Positions 1 through 8,394 of a stretch of 52,634 bases of DNA are shown piece after piece. A program made the translations under genes and the position numbers. Origin of the DNA: Actinomycetota bacterium (GTDB lineage Bacteria > Actinomycetota > Actinomycetes > Mycobacteriales > JACQDL01); contig JACQDL010000024.1 of NCBI GenBank assembly GCA_016201065.1, positions 1 through 52,634 on the forward strand, in the 5' to 3' direction. The notes beneath the pieces were generated by a model. It saw nothing but the letters and a program-made list of their open reading frames with translations, was not told the origin of the DNA and made no database searches. Position 1 is the stretch's first letter. Each line of letters opens with the position of its first letter.

Positions 1-183
1 ACAGGTGAGCCACCCCCACGCCGGGGTGGCTCACCACCCGAGCAGCCCGGCCCAACCCCGACAAGCCCAGTGGCTCACCCCACCCGAGACCGGCGGCTCA
101 GCCCGGACGAGAACAATGGCTCAAAACCCGGCAAGTAAGCATCGGCGAGGTGGGAGGGACCAGGGCCACGTCATCGGGGACCG
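1..183. repeat. Left-edge non-coding repeat region with perfect hairpin
   Basis: Positions 4-16 and 23-35 form a perfect 13-bp inverted repeat around a 6-nt loop, which would fold as a strong hairpin. The core TGGCTCA recurs at 28-34, 71-77 and 117-123, and the variant CGGCTCA lies at 93-99, so the spacing is about 22-23 bp or twice that. No convincing coding frame covers this stretch. The hairpin could end transcription coming from the left. The repeats look like a degenerate tandem array of unknown role. Confidence 0.5.
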
Positions 184-207
184 TTGCTGGCCGTACTGCC
201 AACCCTC

Positions 208-2683
208 ATGGCTGCAGGAACGACCGTTCCCAGGTGGGGCGAGGATGTCGTGTCGATGCTGGCGGACAGCCGTCCCGTCGCGCTGGACCAGCTCGTCGAA
301 CGGATGGGTGTACGGCGCGGCGAGCTGCTGACCTTCCTGCAGCGGCAGCCTCACCTGCTGGAAGCCGGCACGGGTTGGGTCGATGCGCTTCGGCTGGCCG
401 ACGGCGTGGCGTTCGTCCATGAGTTGAGCGCAGCTGAGCGGGAGGCCGATGTGCTCGCCGCCGATGACGACCTCGCGCTCTGGGCTGTGCTCGCGGACGG
501 GGGAATTCCCCTTGCCGGAGGCGGGGAGGTGTGGGCACGACCGTTGCCGGAACTGCCGGCCGCGGTGCGCTCCACCCTGCCGGCCGGCTCTGGAATGATC
601 GGCCAGGGACTCGTCGGACCGGACGGTTGGCTCGCCGGCTTCCATGCCGGGGACCTGCTGCGGGTGCAACTACGCGGTGGTGTCCTGACGGTACGGGCCA
701 CCGCGCCGCCAGAGTACCGGCCCGAACACGTCGCCGTGCTGCTCGCCGCGTGTACCGCCGCGTTGGGGCAGGCAATGGAGCGGTACCGCGATGGCGATGG
801 CGGCGGCGAGGCCCCGGCGGCAGACCTCGCCGGCGTGCTCGCCGAATTGCTCGTGACTCGACCAGACGTGCTCGCCGACCCGTTGCCCCCGCTTCGCTCC
901 CTGCTGCGAGCAATCGGTTGGGAGACGTTCGGTGGGCACGTCGGTTTCGCCGGTACCGCGTGGAACCTCACCCCGATCAGGAACCTGAGCCGGTCGGGCG
1001 CGATGGCCGCCATGACGACGCTCGGGATGATGCTGACCTGGGATGAGATGCACCCTGACGGCGGGCAGACGATCGAGCTGCTGACCAGAGGTCTGGCCGT
1101 CCCCGAGATCCTGGGGTACCTGGCTGACGAGGTGGAGCGGCGGACCGCGACGGCAGGCACCTCGTTCGCCGCGGTGCTAGACCGGTTGGCGGCCGCCGCA
1201 GGTACCCCGGTCGAACGCGCCGCCACCGCCCTGCTCGCGGCCAGGGCCGCCGAGGGGGCCGGCGACAGCGTGACCGCCCAGGGTCTGGTCGAGCGGGCCC
1301 TGGCCTATCGGGCGGACCTGCAACCGGCGTTGCTGGACGCGGCGGAGTACGCCGCCTGCCGGGGTGCGCTGCGGGAGGCCGACGGCTACCTGCGCCGCAT
1401 TGACCACCCCAGCGCCGACACCCTGCGCAGCGCGGTCCGTCCGTGCTCGACGCGCCCGCCGGGGGTGGCCAGCCTGGACGCAACCAGCCCTGCCCGTGCG
1501 GATCGGGCCGCAAGTACAAGGTGTGCTGCCAGTCCTCAGCGGTAGCGCCGCTGAGCACACGATCCGGGTTGATTTACACCCTGGTGGCCGCATTCGCGCA
1601 ACGCGCCCCGCACCGGGACCAGTTCGGGCTGCTGATCAACCAATGCGGCCGCAACCCGCAGGCCGCCCTGCTGTGCGTAGACCTTCTCCTGACCCACGAG
1701 GGGGCCGCCGAACGGTTCCTGCGTACGCGGGGCGCCTGGCTGCGCGGCGACGAGCGGCACCTGGTCGAAGGGTGGACGACGGTTCCGATCGGCGCCTTCG
1801 AGATTCGCGAAATCCGCCGCGGCGTCGGGGTCACGGTCCGGATGTTGCCCGGCGGTGAGTCGATCGTGCTGCTGGACCGGAGGTTCTCCACCTGCGTGCG
1901 CAACCTGGACCTGTTCTGCGGACGGATCCTGGACGACGGCGCACAGCCGCAACTGCTGGCCCTGCCCGCGCTGGTGGCCCGCGACCGTCGCCGCGACCTG
2001 TACGACCTGCTGGCCTCCGGGCCCCCGACTGAGCAGATCGCGCAGTTCTTCGGCCCGCAGCCCGACCCGTACCTACAGAACAGCGACGGCCACGACTACC
2101 TGGACGCCGAGCTCAACCTCCAGGTACCCGACGATACCGAGGGTGCCTGGCAGCGGCTGTCCACGCGCCTGGTACGCATCGACCAGCACACCCTGGAACG
2201 CCACGACGAACGCGACGGCAAGATCGTAAGCCTCGGCAGGCTCACGCGGGCGGGACACCGGTGGGCTCTGCACGCCAACTCCCGCGAGCGCCTGGCCGCC
2301 CTGGAGTCGCTGGTCCGTGCCGAGGCCGCGACCGCCCGGGAGGTGGTCGGCGTGCCGACCGGCTGGGTGGCGAACCACCCCGGCACGGCCAGCGGGTCCG
2401 CACGCTGGTGGTGGACAACTACCTGGTCCCCGCCGGCACCCACCCAGACGAGCGGAACGCCGACGATCACCTGCTGCGCACCACGCGGGAGTCCTGGACA
2501 GACACCCCCAACAGCCTGGGCATGACACCCCGCGAGGCAGCCAGGGCCGGCGGCGATGTCCGCGTCGAACTCGAAGCCATCCTCGACGACATGCAGTGGA
2601 ACAACGACCGCAGCCGCGAGCGCGGTGACCCCCCGACCATGGACGTCGCGTGGATCCGCGAGGAGTTGGGACTTCCGGCATGA
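208..2683 (+). pseudogene. SEC-C motif protein, broken by two frameshifts
   Basis: One long gene is spread over three frames. Frame 1 runs from ATG 208 (a TTG at 184 is possible) to about 1440. Frame 3 runs from about 1443 to about 2390. Frame 2 runs from about 2390 to the TGA ending at 2683. The middle piece opens with a SEC-C zinc motif, GRNQPCPCGSGRKYKVCC, a short Cys-rich module found at the C-terminus of SecA and in many proteins of unknown role. Both breaks behave like the loss of one base (near 1440 and 2385-2400), and the joined product would be about 825 residues. The N-terminal 400 residues and the C-terminal 330 match nothing I recognise. Sequencing error and true decay cannot be separated here. 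The reconstruction is an inference, but reading-frame quality switches sharply at both points. Confidence 0.7.
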
Positions 2684-2883
2684 GCGCCGGCAAGCCGACC
2701 ACAACGGGGACTGGGACGAGTTGGACGCCGCCATCCAGCAGACCAAACGCACCTGCAACGAGGGCCTGTGGTGCCACCTGACCCGACGCCTCGACGCCGC
2801 TGGGCTGACGGCCGCCGACCTGCTTGCCGCCTGTCCCACCCAGCGTGGCCTGCGGCCAAAGGCTCGTACCAAGGTGATGAAAT
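2680..2883 (+). pseudogene. Small hypothetical protein, frameshifted remnant
   Basis: An ATG at 2680 overlaps the stop of the SEC-C gene (ATGA) and starts MSAGKP. The frame then turns to nonsense, while the -1 frame continues as a plausible acidic peptide with the motifs GDWDELDAAIQQTKRTC and GLWCHLTRRLDAAGLTAADLL. Again one missing base, near 2697, would restore it. The restored frame has no natural stop before the ABC gene, so its 3' end is probably also lost. Function unknown. Confidence 0.35.
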
Positions 2884-2952
2884 CAGAACCGAGCAGGCAC
2901 CAGCGGACCCCGCCCATGCGCGATGTGCCTACCGAAGCCGCGCGACCTCTGC

Positions 2953-2983
2953 TTGACCTTGACCCAGGGTCAGGGTTTGAACA
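2953..2983 (+). promoter_or_regulatory. MerR-type promoter/operator for the ABC exporter
   Basis: A -35-like TTGACC (2953-2958) and a weak -10-like TGAACA (2978-2983) are separated by 19 bp, the long spacer typical of promoters activated by MerR-family proteins. The spacer carries the dyad CCTTGACCC-A-GGGTCAGGG, with one mismatch between arms. The start codon at 2992 lies about where transcription would begin, so the mRNA may be leaderless. The likely regulator is the MerR gene at 4715-5452. Confidence 0.6.
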
Positions 2984-2991
2984 GGTGTGGC

Positions 2992-3957
2992 ATGAACCCA
3001 CTGACCAAGCGCCAGACACGCACCGCGGTTTCCGCGACGGGCCTGCGCAAGACATACGGGGAGAAGGTCGTCCTTGACGGCGTCGACCTGCGCATCAGTG
3101 AGGGCGAGATCTTCGCACTGCTCGGGCCAAACGGCGCGGGCAAGACCACCATCGTGCAGATCTTGTCCACCCTGATCCCGGCGGACGCCGGCACGGCCAG
3201 CGTGATGGGACACGACCTGCGCGGCGAGGCCGGCGCGGTGCGCGCCGTGATCGGGGTCACCGGGCAGTTCTCCGCGGTCGACAACTGGCTCACCGGCGAG
3301 GAGAACCTGCTGCTGATGGGCCGCCTGCTGCATCTGCCGGCGGCCAAGCGGCGGGCGCGGACCGCCCGGCTGCTGGAGCGCTTCGACCTCGTCGAGGCGG
3401 CGAAGCGGACCCCGGCCACCTACTCCGGCGGGATGACGCGCCGCCTCGACATCGCGATGACCCTGATGGGGCGGCCCCGACTGATCTTCCTCGACGAGCC
3501 CACCGCCGGCCTGGACCCGCGCAGCCGCCACACCACGTGGCAGCTCATCCGCGACCTCGTCGCCGGAGGCGTCACCATCCTGCTGACCACGCAGTACCTG
3601 GAGGAGGCCGACCAGCTCGCCGACCGCATCGCGGTGCTGGACCGGGGCCGCATCGTCGCCGAGGGCACGCCGGAGGAGCTCAAACGGCGCATCCCCGGCG
3701 CGTGCATCCGGCTGCGCTTCGCCGACGCCACCTCCCTCGACGCGGCGGCCAGGGCGCTGCCCGGGGGCACCCGCGACGAGCTGGGGCTTGTGCTGCGGGT
3801 ACCGAACGAGGACGGCGTCGCCTCGCTGCGCGACGTGCTCACCCGCCTCGGCGACGACGTCGACGTCAACGTGGCGGACCTGTCCATCCACACACCGGAC
3901 CTCGACGATGTGTTCTTCGCCCTGACTGGCCGCCCCGCCAAGGAGCAGACCCCGTGA
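2992..3957 (+). CDS. ABC transporter ATP-binding protein, DrrA-like
   Basis: This is the cytoplasmic ATPase of a two-gene ABC-2 exporter of the daunorubicin-resistance (DrrA) type, 321 residues. Walker A GPNGAGKT lies at residues 45-52, the signature SGGMTRR at about 145 and Walker B LIFLDEP at about 164-170. A C-terminal domain after residue 220 ends in the DLDDVFFALTG motif usual for DrrA proteins. An in-frame start 69 bp upstream exists, but it would place coding sequence over the MerR-type operator, so ATG 2992 is chosen. The stop overlaps the GTG of the permease, which indicates one transcript. The partner permease is damaged, so this ATPase may be stranded. Substrate unknown; drug or lipid export is inferred only from the family. 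Confidence 0.85.
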   Translation: MNPLTKRQTRTAVSATGLRKTYGEKVVLDGVDLRISEGEIFALLGPNGAGKTTIVQILSTLIPADAGTASVMGHDLRGEAGAVRAVIGVTGQFSAVDNWLTGEENLLLMGRLLHLPAAKRRARTARLLERFDLVEAAKRTPATYSGGMTRRLDIAMTLMGRPRLIFLDEPTAGLDPRSRHTTWQLIRDLVAGGVTILLTTQYLEEADQLADRIAVLDRGRIVAEGTPEELKRRIPGACIRLRFADATSLDAAARALPGGTRDELGLVLRVPNEDGVASLRDVLTRLGDDVDVNVADLSIHTPDLDDVFFALTGRPAKEQTP

Positions 3958-4665
3958 CCACGCTGAGCATCGCAGCCCAAGACTCCACCACGATGATCGG
4001 GCGCGAACTCAAGCACACCCTCCGGTTTCCCTTGTTGCTCATCGGCTCGATCCTGGGACCGGTGGTGTTCCTGCTGTTGTTCGTCTACATCCTCGGCGGG
4101 CCGATCGGCGGCGGGCTCCGGGACCACGGCGATCACCGTGTGCACCGACATGACCGGCGGCATCATGGACCGGTTCCGCACGATGGCGGTCACCCGCGGC
4201 ACGGTACTGACCGGGCATGTCGGCGGTAGCGTCCTTCGCACGCTGGTCACCACCACCGTTGTCACCGGGGTGGCGCTGCTGGTCGGCTTCCGGCCACGGG
4301 CCTCGGTCGCCGCCTGGTTCGCCGCCGTCGGCGTCGTCGCGGCGTTCTCCTTCGCGCTGGCCTGGCTGTCGGTCGCCCTCGGCCTGGGCGCCAAGACCAT
4401 CGCCGGCGCGAACAGCGCGAGCCTGCCGATCCAGTTCCTGCTGCCGTTCCTGTCCAGCGCGTTCGTGCCGGCCGACTCGATGCCGGCTGGTGTGCGCTGG
4501 TTCAGCGCGCACCAGCCGTTCACCCAGGTGGTGGAATGCCTGCGCGCGCTACTGACCGGCGCGCCGGTCGGCGACACCGCCTACCTGGCGGTGGCCTGGT
4601 CCGCGGCGATCGCGCTGGCCGGCTACCTGTGGGCCCGGGCCGGGTTCTACCACGGCAGGCGCTGA
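3954..4665 (+). pseudogene. ABC-2 permease, internal deletion with frameshift
   Basis: GTG 3954 overlaps the ATPase stop. The first 52 codons read as a normal DrrB-type N-terminus (MTTLSIAAQDSTTMIGREL, then a membrane segment ending LGGPIGGGL). At about 4110-4118 the frame changes. The correct continuation (TTAITVCTDMTGGIMDRFRTMA onward to GFYHGRR) is in another frame up to 4665. Comparison with the family layout suggests about 20-30 codons of the first periplasmic loop and second membrane helix are missing, a deletion of 3n+2 bases. The rest, with four to five membrane helices, is intact. The exporter is probably non-functional unless this is an assembly artefact. Confidence 0.75.
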
Positions 4666-4714
4666 CACGATGACCATGCTGGGTGCCAAGGTGGTGGAAG
4701 GGAGACCGCAGCAC

Positions 4715-5452
4715 ATGATCACCATCGGCCAGCTCGCCAACTACGCGGGCGTGACGACCAAGACCGTCCGCCACTACCACCAGCGCGGCCTCCTCGCCGA
4801 GCCGCCCCGCGACTCCTCGGGCTACCGCCGCTACGGCGCCCAGCACGCCATCGACCTGGTCAAGATCAAAGCACTCGCCGAGGCCGGCGTGCCGCTCGCC
4901 CGCATCACCGAACTGCTGGCCGCCGGCCCCGACCGGTTCGCCGCGGCGATCGCCGAGATCGACCGTAACCTGCGGGAAAGGGCCGAGGAACTCCTCCGTA
5001 CCCGCGAGCGGATCGCCCAGCTTCGCGCCGGGGACCGGCTGTTCGTCTCCGCGGACGTCGCGGACTACCTCGACCGGCTGCTCGAGGCCGGTGTGAGCCA
5101 ACGCATGGTACAGGTGGAGCGCGACGGCTGGATCCTGCTCCAGTCGGTCGCGCCGAACGAAGCGGCACTCTGGATCGCCGACAAACAAGACGCGATCACC
5201 GATCCAGAGTTCCGGGCCATCTACCTCGAGTACGACGCGGCGTTCGGCTGGCCCCCGGACGACCCGCGCCTCCACCCGCTGGCCGACCGCACCCAACGGT
5301 GGATCGCCAACCGGTACGGCCAGCGCCAGGACGGAGAACGATCGGTCCAGGACCCGGCCATCGCCCAACTCGTCGCGACGTCGGTCGGCGCGTCGTCGCC
5401 AGCCTGGAACCGACTCATCGAGATCACCAACGAGCGCAACGTGGGCGGGTAG
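4715..5452 (+). CDS. MerR-family transcriptional regulator
   Basis: A 245-residue regulator. The N-terminal winged helix is typical of MerR (ITIGQLANYAGVTTKTVRHY, then the wing around GYRRYG), followed by a dimerisation helix and a 140-residue effector domain of unknown ligand. ATG 4715 is preferred to the in-frame ATG at 4670 because the HTH starts immediately after it and GGAAGGGAGA lies upstream. It is the third gene after the exporter ATPase and permease, and a MerR-style dyad sits in the promoter of that operon. Autogenous control of the exporter in response to a bound drug is therefore a reasonable inference. Confidence 0.85.
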   Translation: MITIGQLANYAGVTTKTVRHYHQRGLLAEPPRDSSGYRRYGAQHAIDLVKIKALAEAGVPLARITELLAAGPDRFAAAIAEIDRNLRERAEELLRTRERIAQLRAGDRLFVSADVADYLDRLLEAGVSQRMVQVERDGWILLQSVAPNEAALWIADKQDAITDPEFRAIYLEYDAAFGWPPDDPRLHPLADRTQRWIANRYGQRQDGERSVQDPAIAQLVATSVGASSPAWNRLIEITNERNVGG

Positions 5453-5460
5453 ATGGCGTG

Positions 5461-5529
5461 GCGCCGGTGATGGGACACGCGCAAACCTCGACCACGTTGG
5501 GCCGGTACACGCACCCTCGGCGGACCAGG
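5461..5529 (+). pseudogene. Tyrosine integrase C-terminal remnant
   Basis: Directly after the MerR stop, one frame reads APVMGHAQTSTTLGRYTHPRR. This is the box around the nucleophilic tyrosine (Tyr codon at 5506) of a tyrosine recombinase. It closely resembles the same box in the intact integrase at 48642-49901 (MGHEQTSTTLNLYTH). Nothing else of an integrase is recognisable on either side. It is read as the tail of a lost mobile element. Confidence 0.6.
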
Positions 5530-5874
5530 TCTACGGCGGGAACAACCCAGAGCAGTCGACCCCGACAAACCCCGCGGCTGCCCGCTCGATGGCTCGAAGA
5601 CACCAGCCGGTGCCAAGACCACAGCGGCACGCGGTTGCCGACATTCACCGCGCGTCCCTGGATACCGACCTGCGGTACCCGGATCGCCGAACCTTGCCAT
5701 GCCGCGCACCGGCCGACACGACCGGGCCCGTGACCAGCGGATTCGGGGGTTCCCGCGCGGCAGACGAGACAACCGGCTACGTGGCGTAACCTCCCAGCCG
5801 GCGGCCACATCCGCGGCGTCGGGCCTCGTCGCCGACGGGCAGTCCTGCGCTGCGCACAGATGTCGGGTCTTCCG
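5530..5874. other. Non-coding stretch, nothing recognised
   Basis: About 345 bases between the integrase scar and the TetR promoter. No frame has a plausible domain, ribosome site or tRNA fold. It is probably debris of the same lost element. Confidence 0.4.
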
Positions 5875-5904
5875 TTGACATTCCAAGACGACCGGTCGTA
5901 GAGT
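5875..5904 (+). promoter_or_regulatory. Promoter and TetR operator upstream of tetR
   Basis: TTGACA (5875-5880) and TAGAGT (5899-5904) are 18 bp apart and form a good housekeeping-type promoter. The predicted start is at or next to ATG 5911, so the mRNA is probably leaderless; there is no Shine-Dalgarno sequence. The spacer holds the perfect 12-bp palindrome ACGACCGGTCGT (5888-5899) inside the 18-mer ATTCCAAGACGACCGGTC (5880-5897). That 18-mer recurs exactly before the SDR gene. Confidence 0.75.
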
Positions 5905-5910
5905 CCCGAC

Positions 5911-6501
5911 ATGGCGCGACCGAGACTCAGCGAGGGCACCCGGGTGCGGCTGCTCGAAGCGAGCGTCTCGGCGTTCCTGGAGCATGGCTACCATGGCACC
6001 GGCCTCAAACGTGTTCTCGACCGGGTCGATGTCCCCAAGGGCTCCTTCTACAACTACTTCGCCAGCAAGGAGGAGCTCGGGGTCGCGGTCATCCAGCACT
6101 ACGCGGCGCGCTCTGCCGAGGATCTGACCGACGCGCTGGACGGAGCACCGGATCCGCTGACCGGGTTGCGCACGTTCTTCCAACGGCAGATTCGGGATTT
6201 CGTGGCCGCCGAGTACGCGGGCGGCTGCCTGCTGGCCAACCTCGCCGGCGAGCTCGACGGCAGCGAAGCCAGCCGGCTGGCGCTCGCCACGGCGTTTCGC
6301 GAATGGCGGGACGGTGTCCGTGATGCGCTCGAGGAGGCGCAGCGCCTCGGCTCGGTGCGTGGCGACGTCGAGGCCACGGAGCTTGCCGACATGCTGATCG
6401 AGGCATGGGAGGGCGCGGTGATCCGGATGAAGATCGACCAGACCGTCGCCCCGCTTGAGCGCTGCCTTGAGCGTCTTCTTGACGGCTACTTCCGGCCCTG
6501 A
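5911..6501 (+). CDS. TetR-family repressor, AcuR/NemR-like
   Basis: A 196-residue repressor with an N-terminal TetR HTH (residues about 8-55, ending KGSFYNYFASKEEL). The ligand domain contains GCLLANLAGE, a motif around a cysteine that is shared with the NemR/AcuR subgroup, whose members sense reactive electrophiles. The same operator word precedes both this gene and the SDR gene 75 bp downstream, so autoregulation and control of the SDR are likely. Electrophile sensing is an inference from the Cys-containing motif only. Confidence 0.88.
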   Translation: MARPRLSEGTRVRLLEASVSAFLEHGYHGTGLKRVLDRVDVPKGSFYNYFASKEELGVAVIQHYAARSAEDLTDALDGAPDPLTGLRTFFQRQIRDFVAAEYAGGCLLANLAGELDGSEASRLALATAFREWRDGVRDALEEAQRLGSVRGDVEATELADMLIEAWEGAVIRMKIDQTVAPLERCLERLLDGYFRP

Positions 6502-6526
6502 GCCGCACGTTCTTTCTTTTTTCCTC

Positions 6527-6544
6527 ATTCCAAGACGACCGGTC
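6527..6544 (+). promoter_or_regulatory. Second copy of the TetR operator word, before the SDR gene
   Basis: ATTCCAAGACGACCGGTC is repeated without a mismatch from 5880-5897. The palindrome is less complete here because CTACT follows instead of GTAGA. A weak -10-like TACTCA (6545-6550) follows directly. Confidence 0.7.
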
Positions 6545-6575
6545 TACTCAGCCGACACGACACAGGAGAAGACAC

Positions 6576-7307
6576 ATGTCCAGAACCGTCATCGTCACCG
6601 GCTCATCCAGCGGCATCGGGCTCGACATCGCCCTGGCGTTCCTCGACCGAGGCGCCAATGTCGTGCTCAACGGCCGCGACGCAGACAAGCTCGCCGCCGT
6701 CACCGAGCAGGCATGCGCCGCCGACCGGGTCGCCGCGGTCCTCGGCGACATCAGCCTGGCAAGCACCCGCGAGGCCTTGGTCCACACCGCTGTCGAGCGG
6801 TTCGGCGGGGTGGACGTGCTGGTCAACAACGCCGGAACCTTCGGCGCGAAGCCGTTCCTCGACGTTACCGAGGACGACCTGGACAGCTACCTGACCGGCA
6901 ACCTCAAGAGCACCTACTTCACCACCCAGGTGGTGGTGCGGCAGATGATCAGCCAGCCGGGCGGCGGCGCCATCATCAACATCGGCACGGTCCTCATCGA
7001 CCACGCCCTCACCGGCCTTCCTGCGTCCGCCCCCCTGGTGAGCAAGGGGGGCGTGCACGCGCTGACCACCAGCCTGGCCGCCGAACTCGCCCCAGTAGGC
7101 ATCCGGGTGAACGCCGTGGCGCCCGGCATCATCCGGACCCCGCTGCACCCAACCGCGACCGTCGACGATCTCGGTGGCCTTGCCCTGCTCAAGCGGGTCG
7201 GCGAGGTCGAGGAGACCACCGCCGCGGTGCTCTACCTCGCCGACGCCACCTTCACGACCGGGCACATCCTCCGGGTCGACGGCGGCTTCGTGACCGGGCG
7301 GGCCTGA
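6576..7307 (+). CDS. SDR-family protein with altered catalytic tetrad
   Basis: A 243-residue short-chain dehydrogenase/reductase fold. The nucleotide-binding motif TGSSSGIG is at about residues 8-15, NNAG at about 89-92, and a classical C-terminus is present (VDGGFVTG). A good ribosome site, AGGAGAA, precedes ATG. The expected YxxxK reads PLVSK, so the catalytic tyrosine is a proline, and the usual Ser of the NISS region reads Gly-Thr (INIGTV). The protein may bind NAD(P)H yet lack standard SDR chemistry, or it may belong to a non-classical subgroup. It is co-regulated with the upstream TetR and followed 1 bp later by a tautomerase gene. A role in handling reactive carbonyl compounds is speculative. 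Confidence 0.85.
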   Translation: MSRTVIVTGSSSGIGLDIALAFLDRGANVVLNGRDADKLAAVTEQACAADRVAAVLGDISLASTREALVHTAVERFGGVDVLVNNAGTFGAKPFLDVTEDDLDSYLTGNLKSTYFTTQVVVRQMISQPGGGAIINIGTVLIDHALTGLPASAPLVSKGGVHALTTSLAAELAPVGIRVNAVAPGIIRTPLHPTATVDDLGGLALLKRVGEVEETTAAVLYLADATFTTGHILRVDGGFVTGRA

Positions 7308-7308
7308 C

Positions 7309-7562
7309 ATGCCATTCGTGAACATCAAGATCACCCGCGAGGGCGGCACCACCCTGCCCAGAAGGCCGTGCTCATCCGCGGCGTCACCGACCTGCTGCAC
7401 GACGTCCTCGGCAAGCCACCGGCCAGCACGTTCGTGGTCATCGACGAAGTCGATCTGGAGAGCTGGGGCGTCGGCCGCCTGCTACCGCGCCGAACGCATG
7501 CGCCGGGGCAACGTATCCTCACCCAGGTGCGCGCTCGTCTCCGCTTCCGGGCAGCCGGGTGA
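7309..7562 (+). pseudogene. 4-oxalocrotonate tautomerase family, frameshifted
   Basis: ATG 7309 gives PFVNIKITREGGTT, the start of a small tautomerase in which Pro-2 after Met removal is the catalytic base. After about 7355 the proper continuation (QKAVLIRGVTDLLHDVLGK, then TFVVIDEVDLESWGVG) is in the -1 frame, so one base is missing near CTGCCCAG. The end of the gene is also unclear, since another frame looks better after about 7465. A typical member has 60-75 residues. It is transcriptionally linked to the SDR gene. A sequencing error is as likely as a true mutation. Confidence 0.7.
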
Positions 7563-8265
7563 GCAACGCGGTCTCGGTCGGGTACGGCAGGCACGGCGCG
7601 GCACCGCGGATCCGCTCCACGTGTAGCCCGCAGTGGCGCAGCGCCGCGTCGTACCGACGCCGGTTGCTGTTGTCGAAGACCAGCAGCCCGTCCGCGGCCA
7701 GCCGGCCGGCGCTGTGCGCGAGGCACTGCTCGCGGGCCCGGCCGTCGACCACGATGAGGTCGAACTCGCCGGGCACCGTGTCGATGGCCCGCACGTACTC
7801 GGTGAAGTCGAGGCCGCGGTGTCCGTGCCGGCGCGAGGGTGTGGCCGGCCGGCCGTCGGTCGCAGGCTGGGCCGGCACCTGCCGCAGCGACACCCGCGGC
7901 AGGCCGGACACCCGGTCCGCCATCAGGTCGGCGAAGGCCGGATGGTGCTCCACGGAGTGCACCTCACCGGCCCGGCTGGCCAGCCAGAGGGTGCTGGCCC
8001 CGCTGCCGTACTCGAAGACCCGGGCCCGACCGCCCCGTTCGCGCAGGAACCGCTCGACCCGCTCGGCCGCGCCGTAGACCCACCACGGCACGTCCAGGGC
8101 CGCCAGGTCGTCCACGTCGTGGATGGCGAACAGGGTGCGGGTGTGCCGGGCCAACCGGCCGTCGGCCGCCTCGAGCCGACGCAGCACCCCGAGCCGTCCG
8201 GCGACGGAGCGGCCCTTCCGGGCAACGAAGACGTATGCCCCACGTGATGACGATGCAGAACTCAT
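7519..8265 (-). CDS. Class I SAM-dependent methyltransferase-like protein
   Basis: 248 residues, starting at MSSASSSRGAYV. The SAM-binding motif I is VFEYGSGASTLWLA, followed by an acidic loop (EVHSVEHH). A later strand, FDLIVVDGRAREQC, fits motif IV, and LLVFDNSNRRRYD fits the motif V region. This layout is found in small stand-alone methyltransferases acting on unknown small molecules or sugars. It is divergent from the YbhN-like membrane gene with a 129-bp shared promoter region, and its 3' end overlaps the broken tautomerase. Confidence 0.75.
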   Translation of the reverse strand: MSSASSSRGAYVFVARKGRSVAGRLGVLRRLEAADGRLARHTRTLFAIHDVDDLAALDVPWWVYGAAERVERFLRERGGRARVFEYGSGASTLWLASRAGEVHSVEHHPAFADLMADRVSGLPRVSLRQVPAQPATDGRPATPSRRHGHRGLDFTEYVRAIDTVPGEFDLIVVDGRAREQCLAHSAGRLAADGLLVFDNSNRRRYDAALRHCGLHVERIRGAAPCLPYPTETALLTRLPGSGDERAPG

Positions 8266-8308
8266 GGGCTCCCCAGGACCGGCGGGCGACCAGCGACGTG
8301 TGACGTGT

Positions 8309-8337
8309 GACTGCCGGACTGTACCGGTTCGGCAGTC
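8309..8337. promoter_or_regulatory. Dyad in a divergent promoter region
   Basis: GACTGCCG (8309-8316) and CGGCAGTC (8330-8337) form an 8-bp inverted repeat between the methyltransferase and the YbhN-like gene. A -10-like TAGTCT (8383-8388) lies 7 bp before GTG 8395, which suggests a leaderless mRNA for the latter. The regulator is unknown. Confidence 0.35.
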
Positions 8338-8394
8338 CTGTCCGGCACGCCTTGGTGTTCTGCGCCGGACGGCGGTGTGCCCTAGTCTGGCCCG

